From: an uncultured Synechococcaceae cyanobacterium
Lineage (GTDB): Bacteria; Cyanobacteriota; Cyanobacteriia; PCC-6307; Cyanobiaceae
Length of the DNA: 31,578 nt
NCBI GenBank assembly: GCA_902538695.1
Contig: CACBGC010000004.1
Location: forward strand, 1 to 31,578
Direction: 5' to 3'
Each line of letters begins with the position of its first letter. Positions within the stretch are counted from its first letter, which is position 1. A program made the translations under genes and the position numbers. Positions 23,546-31,220 of this stretch are shown here, one piece after another. The notes beneath the pieces were generated by a model, which ran no database searches, had not been told where the DNA came from, and saw only the letters and a list, made by a program, of their open reading frames with translations.

Positions 23546-24121
23546 TTAATCGATCACTATAGTCCAGCTTCCTAAATAACTTGAAAATGATTTTCCTTTG
23601 TTTTGCCCATATGAATGAAATTGATATAAACCTGATTTTTTAGGATTAAAGACTTTTAAGACAATTGCATAACTATCTTTATTTGAAGGAATTGGTCTGA
23701 AGGGGTAAATATCTAGTGAACGTAAGCCTGATTCATTAGTATTAATTTCGATATCAGCTGGAATATCCTCTAAACATTTTGTTCTATTCTCAAAACCTCC
23801 GATTCTTACCTTGCAAAGACTAATTTTTTCGTTTTTTAAAGTGGATTTAAAGGTTTTAGGTATTGCTAGATTAATTTTCAAGAGATCACTTCTTCTATCA
23901 GATGGTCTTAAGAAAAAATAAATTGTATTTCTAAATTTCCTTTTATCTTCTTTTTGGAACCATTTTAATCTTCTATAGGCAGAGTTTTGATCCCACTGAA
24001 ATTCCAATCCTGCTTTGGCATCTTGAATTTTATTAAAAAATGGAGTTGAAAATAGAATGGTGGGTATAACAAGAAATCTGAAAATTTTAAGGTTTGAAAT
24101 TAGTTTATTTGTGTTTAACAT
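23546..24121 (-). CDS. Secreted DUF2808-family protein
   Basis: A 191-residue protein. A signal peptide is likely: a basic start, hydrophobic FLVIPTILFSTPFF (about 16-29), then an A-K-A cleavage site around residue 37. The mature part is a beta-rich domain: RNTIYFFLRPSDRRSDLLKI, CKVRIGGFENRT and VFNPKKSGLYQFHSYG match the cyanobacterial DUF2808 pattern, including the run before the end (LGSWTIVID). Two Cys (in LCKVRIG and KCLED) could form a disulfide in the periplasm. Function unknown. It stops 30 bp before rpmH; its own promoter probably lies in the 70-bp spacer before it. Confidence 0.75.
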   Translation of the reverse strand: MLNTNKLISNLKIFRFLVIPTILFSTPFFNKIQDAKAGLEFQWDQNSAYRRLKWFQKEDKRKFRNTIYFFLRPSDRRSDLLKINLAIPKTFKSTLKNEKISLCKVRIGGFENRTKCLEDIPADIEINTNESGLRSLDIYPFRPIPSNKDSYAIVLKVFNPKKSGLYQFHSYGQNKGKSFSSYLGSWTIVID

Positions 24122-24191
24122 TGAGAAAATAAATTTTTTCAGGTTTAATTCGTGCTATCCAACTTAAAATTGGAAAATAGTTTTATTTAGA

Positions 24192-24575
24192 TTAACATCT
24201 ATCTGTCCTTAATTTTGAAGCGCCTTTTAAATAAGGATGCTTTATAGGAATATTTGGCGGCAATAAAACTTGCGCCAAAATTCTTATACAAAAATCAACA
24301 TCATCAGATACAAACATTTGTTGGCAGTCTAAGAAAGCTACTGAATCAAGCCCATTAAATTTTCTTGCAATTGAAGCGGGAAAACATGCATTTAAATCTT
24401 TTGTAGCTGTAAATGTAATAGATAATATGTTCGTCTTAATCAGATTGTTACGGGAAATTAATTCATTAATTAATTCCACTACGGCGACTTCTATTTCCCT
24501 CACAGAATTTCCAGATGCTGTTGTAGCCCCTCGAATAAATGTAATTTTATAATCATCTTTCATTTTCTCATGCAT
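24192..24575 (-). CDS. aroH: Chorismate mutase, AroH type
   Basis: A 127-residue monofunctional chorismate mutase of the trimeric Bacillus AroH class. FIRGATTASGNSVREIEVAV holds the N-terminal Arg of the active site, SITFTATKDLNACFPASIAR has the substrate-binding Lys/Arg region, and VAFLDCQQMFV precedes CIRILAQV with the conserved late Arg. It rearranges chorismate to prephenate for Phe/Tyr synthesis. ATG at 24575 is 6 bp after the sppA stop (24582), so it is the second gene of an sppA-aroH operon. A second Met at residue 5 could be the start; the conserved region begins later, so both are compatible. Confidence 0.9.
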   Translation of the reverse strand: MHEKMKDDYKITFIRGATTASGNSVREIEVAVVELINELISRNNLIKTNILSITFTATKDLNACFPASIARKFNGLDSVAFLDCQQMFVSDDVDFCIRILAQVLLPPNIPIKHPYLKGASKLRTDRC

Positions 24576-24581
24576 ATCGAT

Positions 24582-25391
24582 TTAAGGCCTATATAACCAA
24601 AGTACTTTATTGGATGAGTCAAACTCAAAAAAGATATTATTTATAATTTTCTCAACTATTCTGCTTCCAGGAATTAGTCCAAGTATTTTTTTCTTTTTTT
24701 TCCCAAATGTTAAGGGCTGAATTTTTGGATCAATATTAGCCATTTCTGCAGCTAGTTCCCTAGCAACAAATTCATCTCCAACTTTATCAACGAGACCAAG
24801 TTCGAGAGCTTGTGTTCCAGTGAAGATTCTTCCATCAGCAAATTTTCTTACTTCTTCAACAGGTAAATTCCTTCCTTCAGCAACAGCTTCAGTAAATTGT
24901 TTGTAACTTTCATCTATCAGTCCTTGAAGAAGAACTCTACCTTCCTCGCTTAGAGGTTTGTCTGGAGAGAGTATATCTTTAAATACCCCACTTTTAACAG
25001 TTTCAAATTTAATGCCGATTTTATCTAATAATTCAGATAAATTATTTCCTCTTATAATTACACCAATTGACCCTGTAATTGTGCCTGGATTTGCAACTAT
25101 TTTGTCAGATGCGACACCAATGTAAACACCTCCTGAGGCTGAGATATTCCCAAAACTGGCAATGACTTTACATCCTTTACCTTTTAGTCTTTTAATAGCA
25201 GAATATATTTCTTGGCTATCCCCTACAGTACCCCCTGGTGAATCAATTCTCACGATTAAAGCAGGAAATTCTCTATCCTCAACTTGTTTAAGAGCTTTAA
25301 GGACAGAAACTCTTGTCGAACTTGTAATAGGCTCATCAATTACTATACGAGCCATTCTTTTTTTTGACTTTCGTCTAAAAGGCCAAATCAT
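24582..25391 (-). CDS. sppA: Signal peptide peptidase SppA (short form)
   Basis: A 269-residue ClpP-fold serine protease of the S49 family, short type. ALIVRIDSPGGTVGDSQEIY (about 45-64) and ASFGNISASGGVYIG (catalytic Ser86) are the Ser-side motifs. SGVFKDILSPDKPLSEE carries the catalytic Lys138. A short basic start (MIWPFRRKSKKR) has no clear membrane anchor; a weak hydrophobic stretch at the C-terminus (IVEKIINNIFFEF) might associate with the membrane. It degrades cleaved signal peptides or membrane-associated fragments. Family members in cyanobacteria include light-induced thylakoid forms; this short gene is closer to the Bacillus SppA size. It is divergent from the EamA gene (52 bp). Confidence 0.92.
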   Translation of the reverse strand: MIWPFRRKSKKRMARIVIDEPITSSTRVSVLKALKQVEDREFPALIVRIDSPGGTVGDSQEIYSAIKRLKGKGCKVIASFGNISASGGVYIGVASDKIVANPGTITGSIGVIIRGNNLSELLDKIGIKFETVKSGVFKDILSPDKPLSEEGRVLLQGLIDESYKQFTEAVAEGRNLPVEEVRKFADGRIFTGTQALELGLVDKVGDEFVARELAAEMANIDPKIQPLTFGKKKKKILGLIPGSRIVEKIINNIFFEFDSSNKVLWLYRP

Positions 25392-25443
25392 TCTTTTAAG
25401 GTAAATTCATAAAACTACTTTAAAAAGATTATCAGCACACCTA

Positions 25444-26385
25444 ATGAATTCAATCTTAAATTGGTTTTTAATGATACTCCCTTTTGCGCTTTGGGGTACT
25501 TCAATGGCAGCGATGACTCCCTTGGTATCTAGTGCTGGGCCAGAGTTTGTGGCTTCTTTAAGATTATTTCCTGCAGGTATTCTTGTTCTAATAACAACAT
25601 ATTTGTTTAAAAGAGATTTAAAAATTTATAAGTGCGATCTGAAGTGGTTTTTCGTTTTTACTATTGTCGACGCCACTTTTTTTCAATTATTTTTAACATA
25701 TGGTATTGAAAAAACTGGAGCAGGTCTAGGTTCTGTTTTAATTGATTCACAACCGCTTTTGGTAGCTATTTTAGCGAGGGGGATTTTTGGGAATTTAATT
25801 AATCCAATAGGATGGTTGGGACTACTTTTTGGCTTGGGAGGAATAGTATTTTTAGGAGTACCACAAGAATTTTTAGGGAATTGGTGGTTGATGTCTGATA
25901 AGTCTATGAATGATGTTGCTTTTAATTTTGGAGAACTTTGGATGCTTGCCGCTTCTCTAGCTATGGCATTAGGAACAATTTTAATTAGATTCACTTGTAC
26001 TAAAAGTGATCCAGTTGCAGTTACAGGTTGGCATATGGTTTTAGGGAGTTTGCCATTAATTATTAAGCATTGCTTACAAACAAAGTTCGCAATAATTCCT
26101 GATTGGTCAATATTTGATTGGGGACTTATGTCATTTTCAAGTATTTTTGGAGGAGCAATAGCGTATGGCTTGTTTTTCTATTTTGCTAATAATAAAGAAA
26201 TAACAGGGTTTAGCACCCTTGCATTTTTAACACCTGTTTTTGCTCTTTTAAGTGGAGGTGTTTGGTTAGATGAAAGACTAACTATTGTGCAGTGGATAGG
26301 AGTTGTATTTGTTCTTATCTCGGTATTTTTTGTTAGCCAGAGAAAGAGTTTATGGGAAAATAAATTTTCTGATACTACTATTTAA
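25444..26385 (+). CDS. EamA-family (DMT superfamily) transporter
   Basis: A 313-residue membrane protein with about ten hydrophobic segments in two EamA repeats. The first begins LPFALWGTSMAAMTPLVSS; the second starts near residue 155 (ELWMLAASLAMALGTILIRF). LDERLTIVQWIGVVFVLISV is the typical last-repeat signature (usually G-E-x(n)-G). DMT exporters move small metabolites, with too little specificity in the motif to name a substrate. The gene is 28 bp upstream of a GT4 gene and likely its operon partner. Whether it exports a sugar or lipid carrier intermediate, or has no link to the glycosyltransferases, cannot be told. Confidence 0.85.
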   Translation: MNSILNWFLMILPFALWGTSMAAMTPLVSSAGPEFVASLRLFPAGILVLITTYLFKRDLKIYKCDLKWFFVFTIVDATFFQLFLTYGIEKTGAGLGSVLIDSQPLLVAILARGIFGNLINPIGWLGLLFGLGGIVFLGVPQEFLGNWWLMSDKSMNDVAFNFGELWMLAASLAMALGTILIRFTCTKSDPVAVTGWHMVLGSLPLIIKHCLQTKFAIIPDWSIFDWGLMSFSSIFGGAIAYGLFFYFANNKEITGFSTLAFLTPVFALLSGGVWLDERLTIVQWIGVVFVLISVFFVSQRKSLWENKFSDTTI

Positions 26386-26413
26386 ATAGAGTCTTTTTGT
26401 AAAAAGTCTAATA

Positions 26414-27490
26414 ATGCGAATAGTTTTGATTAGTACTCCAATAGGGTTCTTAGGAAGTGGCAAAGGTGGTGGAGTTGAGTTAACTTTAAATTCTTTAGTT
26501 TCAGGTTTAATTTCTTTAGGTCATTCTGTTGAGGTTGTAGTTCCAAAAAATTCTAAGTTACATGAAAGTAATGTAAAAGCAAAATTACATTTTGTGGAAG
26601 GTGAAGATCAAATTAGTTGGCAGCATCAAAATTACAATTCCCCCGTAAGTATTCCAGACAATTCTCTTTTAGCAGGAATGCTTGAAAAGGGATTAGATAT
26701 CGCTAAACATGCAGATGTATTGTTGAACATGTCATATGATTGGCTGCCTATTTGGATGACTCTAAATTTAGAAATACCCATTGCACATATTATTAGTATG
26801 GGTTCTGAAAGTTTAGTAATTAGTAATTTAATTTCTAAGGTATATGCTAAATATCCAAATAATTTTGCTTTTCATTCGAAAATGCAAGCTAATGATTATC
26901 CATTCATAAAAGAACCAATAATTATTGGGAATGGATTTAATTTAAATAATTATATTTTTCGAGATTCAGTGAAAGGCCCCTTGGCGTGGGTTGGAAGAGT
27001 GGCTCCGGAAAAAGGTTTGGAGGATGCAGTTTATGTGGCAAATGAACTTGGCGAAAAATTAAAAGTTTGGGGACTTATAGAAGATGAGGTGTATGCGTCA
27101 AATATAGAAAAATCATTCCCTCAAGGCGCTATAGATTGGATGGGCTTTTTATCTACCGATCAATTGCAAAAAGAACTTGGTAAATGCAGAGGGTTGCTAA
27201 ATACTCCCAAATGGAATGAGGCATATGGGAACGTAGTCGTTGAAGCTTTAGCCTGTGGAGTTCCAGTTATAGCTTATAAAAGGGGAGGACCTAGTGAAAT
27301 TATTCAACATGGGCAAACAGGTTATCTTGCTGATCCTGATGATAAAAAAAATATGCTTTCCTATGTAGAGATTATTGAAAAAATAAAGCGTCAGAAATGT
27401 CGAGAATGGGTAGAAAAAAATGCCTCTGCAGATATATTTGCCAACAAGGTTGTGACCTGGCTTAATAATGTAATCATCAAATATAAATAA
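26414..27490 (+). CDS. GT4-family glycosyltransferase
   Basis: A 358-residue GT-B enzyme. IVLISTPIGFLGSGKGGGVE gives the N-terminal glycine loop, PLAWVGRVAPEKGLEDAV is the central donor-domain start, and EAYGNVVVE (E269/E277) is the EX7E catalytic motif followed by ALACGVPVIAYKRGGPSEII. It should use an NDP-sugar with retention. Together with the ArnT-like gene 18 bp downstream it forms a second, smaller glycosylation locus away from the island at 1-11764. Acceptor is unknown. Its codon and residue use is closer to housekeeping genes than that of the GT4 gene at 2050-3183. Confidence 0.88.
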   Translation: MRIVLISTPIGFLGSGKGGGVELTLNSLVSGLISLGHSVEVVVPKNSKLHESNVKAKLHFVEGEDQISWQHQNYNSPVSIPDNSLLAGMLEKGLDIAKHADVLLNMSYDWLPIWMTLNLEIPIAHIISMGSESLVISNLISKVYAKYPNNFAFHSKMQANDYPFIKEPIIIGNGFNLNNYIFRDSVKGPLAWVGRVAPEKGLEDAVYVANELGEKLKVWGLIEDEVYASNIEKSFPQGAIDWMGFLSTDQLQKELGKCRGLLNTPKWNEAYGNVVVEALACGVPVIAYKRGGPSEIIQHGQTGYLADPDDKKNMLSYVEIIEKIKRQKCREWVEKNASADIFANKVVTWLNNVIIKYK

Positions 27491-27508
27491 AATAAATATA
27501 TATATTAA

Positions 27509-29314
27509 ATGATTCTTCTGAACTCAAAGAAAAGGCTTTTAAACTCAATAATAGTTTTAATTTTTGGGATTATAATATTTATTTTAGGTTTAGGTACTAC
27601 AGGACTGGTGGATGAAACCCCACCCTTATTTGCCTCTGCGGCAAGGGCGATGAGTGAATCTGGTGACTGGATAACTCCGAAGGTCAATGGAATGTTCCGC
27701 TTTGATAAGCCTCCATTAATATATTGGCTAATGGGTTTTTTTTACTCATTACCGAATAACGAGATTTGGGATAGTTTAGGGACACTCTCAGCAAGACTTC
27801 CTTCAGCTTTAGGATCATTATTTTTAATGCTGATGATTGGAGATACTTTGTTTTGTTGGCCACAGAAGAGTGATAGGCAATTCCTTACTCCAATAGTTGC
27901 ATCATTAGGTTTTGCTTTGTCTCCACTAATAATTATCTGGAGTAGAACTGCCGTGAGTGATGCTCTTTTAACTGGAACCTTGGGGATTAGCCTCCTTTTG
28001 TTTTGGAGAAGAATGGCAAGTGAAAATAATGGCCAATGTATTTCAGCGTGGGTATTTCTAGGTTTTGCAATTTTAACTAAAGGACCAGTTGCATTTGTTC
28101 TGGCATCATTGACTATTTCATCGTTCTTGTTTAGTCAGAAGAATTGGAAAATGTTGCTCTGTAAGTTAAACCCTAAGAAAGGTTTTTTAATAACAATACT
28201 TATAAGTGTTCCATGGTACATATTAGAACTGATAAAAGAGGGAAAGCCTTTCTGGGACAATTTTTTTGGTTATCACAATTTTCAAAGATATACCTCAGTT
28301 GTAAATAATCATGCCGAACCATTTTGGTTTTTTCTTTACATAATGATTTTGGCCTCATTACCATTCACTCCTTTTTTGTATCACGGGATATTCAAAGCCT
28401 TTCAGGATTTCTTGAAAAGTTCAAAACAAAGTTGCAATGTTAGTGAGACCCTTTATACCTATTCTTTATGTTGGTTAATTTCAGTTTTAATTTTCTTTAG
28501 CCTCTCTGCTACAAAACTACCAAGCTATTGGTTGCCAGCAATTCCAGCAGCGGCAATTTTAATTAGTAATAGCTTTAGAAACTTAAAAAATGCAAGTAAA
28601 AGTTATCTATATTTATTGATCTTTAATATTTTAATTTTGTTTGGTGTTTCAATGGCATTCTTTTTTTCAAATAATTGGTTAAGTTCAATAAATGATCCTG
28701 AAATGCCTAATCTTGCATCTGAACTAATAAGCTCTGGGATAATTTTTAAAGCTAAATTATTCTTCTCTTCATTTACACTTATTGCAATAATTTTATTTTC
28801 TTTAAAATCCAAAAATATCCTCCTTTATCTTCAAATTTTACTTTTAATTGGGCAATCTTTTTTGATGTCCCCAATAAGAAAATTAGCGGATACTTCTAGA
28901 CAATTACCTTTAAGAAATATCTCAAAATTAATTTTAGATATTCGCGAGAGGCGGGAAACTTTAGCAATGATAGGGATAAGAAAACCTTCATTACACTATT
29001 ATTCGAGGCAAATAGTTTTTTATGAACCAAACACTGAAGAGGGATTAATTAATCTTTCAGAAAGGCTAAATACTGATAGGAGAAAGAATTATGAGGACCA
29101 ACCTGATTATGAATACAAATCTCTATTGGTCGTGATAGATGAATACTCTTCCCGCCGTCAGCAATGGTCAAAAATTAATCATCAGAAATTGGGTAAATTT
29201 GGAATTTATAATTTATGGCGAATTCAAAAAAGTGATTTGAATAAGTATTCGAGATTTTTAGTTAAAAGTGGTTATAAATCTGACTGGGAAAATAGAAAAG
29301 TTGAAAAATTTTAA
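27509..29314 (+). CDS. ArnT-like membrane glycosyltransferase (GT83/PMT)
   Basis: A 601-residue polytopic protein. After a first membrane segment, GLVDETPPLFASAARAMSES (about 32-51, with the acidic D35/E36) and then GDWITPKVNGMFRFDKPPLIYWL are the hallmark ArnT/PMT first-loop motifs. About eleven further segments and a soluble C-terminal domain (about 460-601) follow. ArnT-type enzymes take a sugar from a polyprenyl phosphate and add it to lipid A or protein outside the membrane. The donor-making enzyme is not visible here. It follows the GT4 gene by 18 bp; its stop shares the TTAA at 29311-29314 with a convergent gene. Confidence 0.9.
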   Translation: MILLNSKKRLLNSIIVLIFGIIIFILGLGTTGLVDETPPLFASAARAMSESGDWITPKVNGMFRFDKPPLIYWLMGFFYSLPNNEIWDSLGTLSARLPSALGSLFLMLMIGDTLFCWPQKSDRQFLTPIVASLGFALSPLIIIWSRTAVSDALLTGTLGISLLLFWRRMASENNGQCISAWVFLGFAILTKGPVAFVLASLTISSFLFSQKNWKMLLCKLNPKKGFLITILISVPWYILELIKEGKPFWDNFFGYHNFQRYTSVVNNHAEPFWFFLYIMILASLPFTPFLYHGIFKAFQDFLKSSKQSCNVSETLYTYSLCWLISVLIFFSLSATKLPSYWLPAIPAAAILISNSFRNLKNASKSYLYLLIFNILILFGVSMAFFFSNNWLSSINDPEMPNLASELISSGIIFKAKLFFSSFTLIAIILFSLKSKNILLYLQILLLIGQSFLMSPIRKLADTSRQLPLRNISKLILDIRERRETLAMIGIRKPSLHYYSRQIVFYEPNTEEGLINLSERLNTDRRKNYEDQPDYEYKSLLVVIDEYSSRRQQWSKINHQKLGKFGIYNLWRIQKSDLNKYSRFLVKSGYKSDWENRKVEKF

Positions 29315-29562
29315 CAAAGTCTCTTTTTAAGAAGAGCATTTTTTAAATCATCAATACTGCACTTGCTTGGGATATCGATTTTATTTAAATCTTCCATTAA
29401 TTCGAGATCAATGACAGAATCTTCTGCTAAAAAACTAAAAACTTCATTAATGCTTATTCCCATATCTTGAGCCATTTCTGAGATAAGCCTTAGAGTATCC
29501 CTCCTTACAGAAATCCTTAGATCTAAAGGAATATATTCATTTTCAGGGTTTGCTGACTTCAT
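29311..29562 (-). CDS. Small ribbon-helix-helix-like protein
   Basis: An 83-residue protein. Residues 13-45 (PLDLRISVRRDTLRLISEMA then QDMGISINEVFSFLAED) fit a beta strand plus two helices, as in Arc/MetJ ribbon-helix-helix DNA-binding proteins. The remaining acidic segment (about 46-75) could be a partner-binding tail. This layout occurs in antitoxins, but no toxin-like partner is beside it on the same strand. Its stop overlaps the stop of the convergent ArnT-like gene (TTA at 29311-29313). Assignment to the fold is tentative; role unknown. Confidence 0.6.
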   Translation of the reverse strand: MKSANPENEYIPLDLRISVRRDTLRLISEMAQDMGISINEVFSFLAEDSVIDLELMEDLNKIDIPSKCSIDDLKNALLKKRLC

Positions 29563-29655
29563 ACCCTAAATCTTAAGACATTATTTAGTTATCAGGATAT
29601 AATCTTTACAATATTCATTAAACATGCTGATAGTGTATTCTTTAATTCAAGTTAT

Positions 29656-30516
29656 TTAAATAAATAAATTCATAAACATCTTTAATAGAGGAATTGTAAT
29701 TATTGAAATTAAGGTTGTAGTAAAAAGAATTTTTGAAGCTATTTTTTGTTTCACGCCATAAGCTTCTGCCATTAATATTGTGGATATTGCCGTTGGGGTT
29801 GCTGCCTGAAGAATTACTGCAGATGATTGATAGAAGTTGAAATTTAAGAATTTGGATATAAAAAAAATTATAAAGGGAAGAATAAATAACTTTAACAAAA
29901 TTGAAAATTTAATTTTTTCATTCAGATCCAAAATCCTCTCATTTTGATTTGTGATTATTCCAAGTCTTGTTCCCACAATTATTATTGCCATAGCAATAAC
30001 TATTCTTGCAGGAATCCAAAGATAATTGCCTAAAAATTCATCTATTTGAAAAAGATATGCAAGCAGTACCCCGATAATTCCTCTTGATGCAGGGCTATTT
30101 ATCAATGCATTTAATAGCCCTTTGATGTTTGGGATGTTATTGCTATTGGATTTTTCTTGAAGCAAAAAAGGTCCAAATATCCAAGCGAAAAGTGTTGTTC
30201 CTAAATCAAATCCAATAGTGAAATTGATAGTTGTTGAAGGTAGAAGAGCTAGCGCAATTGGTATTCCAAGAAATGATGTATTACCTATTAGGCCTGCCAG
30301 CTGCAATGTGTAATTTGGAAGCCTCTTCTTAAATATTGGGACTATATTTATTAAAGTTATTAAAAATCCAATTACAGAGAATGCTAAAAATGCACTTTTA
30401 ATTAGGTTTATATCTATACCCTCCTTTAACAGGAGACCCATTACACTTAATGGAATGCCAAATCTTATTAGAGGTCTTGCTATATATTTTGAAATCTTTG
30501 GATTTTTTTTTCCCAT
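29656..30516 (-). CDS. AEC-family auxin-efflux-carrier-like transporter
   Basis: A 286-residue membrane protein with about nine segments from ATG 30516. Conserved parts are ARPLIRFGIPLSVMGLLL, GLIGNTSFLGIPIALALLP and the late AATPTAISTILMAEAYG, all typical of the AEC family, which moves organic acids or amino acids. The reading frame stays open upstream of the ATG to a stop at 30600 and encodes NTIYSLFINIIPFLIFGFLM, a good first membrane segment, so the functional start is probably an ATT at 30576 (306 residues). No ATG, GTG or TTG precedes that segment in frame. Substrate unknown. It is 93 bp upstream of the RHH-like gene on the same strand. Confidence 0.85.
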   Translation of the reverse strand: MGKKNPKISKYIARPLIRFGIPLSVMGLLLKEGIDINLIKSAFLAFSVIGFLITLINIVPIFKKRLPNYTLQLAGLIGNTSFLGIPIALALLPSTTINFTIGFDLGTTLFAWIFGPFLLQEKSNSNNIPNIKGLLNALINSPASRGIIGVLLAYLFQIDEFLGNYLWIPARIVIAMAIIIVGTRLGIITNQNERILDLNEKIKFSILLKLFILPFIIFFISKFLNFNFYQSSAVILQAATPTAISTILMAEAYGVKQKIASKILFTTTLISIITIPLLKMFMNLFI

Positions 30517-30646
30517 CAGAAATCCAAAGATTAAAAAAGGGATAATATTTATAAAAAGAGAGTAGATGGTATTAATTAAATATTTATTAAAGCAATATTA
30601 ACTCGCCGAAGTGCAGTAAAAGTGTTTTTTATTATTCATTAAAAAT

Positions 30647-30901
30647 TTATATTATCTTCCAGATTGCATTGTCAGGGATTGCAGGAGATTCATATAAATT
30701 TTTTGGTTCTTTAGTCAAAACTCTCCATGTAGGAACTCGACAAGTTACGTAAGCAGGACTTTCTATTAAAACTCCTGGCTTCTCATCAAAAGTACAAGTA
30801 AAACCTTCCTTCCAATATCCACCATTGTTAAGGCTACCTTTAAACCAAACCCAGCATTTTGAAGTTTTCAAGATCAACAAATTTTGTTTTATTTTAATCA
30901 A
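30647..30901 (-). CDS. Conserved-looking 84-residue protein of unknown function
   Basis: I do not recognise this protein. It has no clear membrane segment or signal peptide. The residues are Trp/Cys/Pro rich: SKCWVWFKGSLNNGGYWKEG, FTCTFDEKPGVLIESPAY and TCRVPTWRVLTKEPKNLYES, with three Cys at about 16, 35 and 54. The even polar/hydrophobic texture and Trp content argue for a folded small domain, not a chance frame. The Asn/Ser/Ala-rich tail SPAIPDNAIWKII is at the C-terminus. ATG at 30901 is the only Met. The gene lies alone with 45 bp to SemiSWEET upstream and 130 bp to the AEC gene. Confidence 0.6.
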   Translation of the reverse strand: MIKIKQNLLILKTSKCWVWFKGSLNNGGYWKEGFTCTFDEKPGVLIESPAYVTCRVPTWRVLTKEPKNLYESPAIPDNAIWKII

Positions 30902-30946
30902 GATTTCAATAAATCAAAATTTCTTAAGTTAAAAAGAATTTATATT

Positions 30947-31204
30947 TTAGTTTTTTGAAAAATATATTTTAGAGATTAATATCAATAAATTTAGGATCAG
31001 CGTAATTAAATTTGCTACCAATATTGGTGTAGAAGAAATTTTATAACCGTAAATAATCCAAGATAAAACACCGATAATAAACATTATTAAGGTTGTCAAA
31101 GAAACATCATCTGCCTTTTTTGTTTTTAAAGTTTTTATCAATTGAGGTAGAAATGCTGCTGTTGTTAAAATCGCTGCAAAATATCCAAATATATCTATAT
31201 TCAT
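30947..31204 (-). CDS. SemiSWEET-type sugar transporter
   Basis: An 85-residue protein with three membrane helices, the size of a bacterial SemiSWEET (MtN3/PQ-loop). IFGYFAAILTTAAFLPQLIK with the PQ motif at about residues 20-21, then LIMFIIGVLSWIIYGYKISS and ILVANLITLILNLLILISK, make the triple-helix bundle. SemiSWEETs work as homodimers and let mono- or disaccharides cross the membrane. It stops 45 bp before the 84-residue gene and starts 16 bp after the AhpC/TSA-like gene, on the same strand. Sugar specificity is unknown. Confidence 0.9.
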   Translation of the reverse strand: MNIDIFGYFAAILTTAAFLPQLIKTLKTKKADDVSLTTLIMFIIGVLSWIIYGYKISSTPILVANLITLILNLLILISKIYFSKN

Positions 31205-31220
31205 AAAAATATTTAAAAAA

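Noticed and set aside
26393..26406. Small inverted repeat CTTTTTGTAAAAAG before the GT4 gene
   Set aside because: It is AT-only apart from the ends, has a stem of about five weak pairs with a tiny loop, and no T-tract; not a credible terminator or switch.
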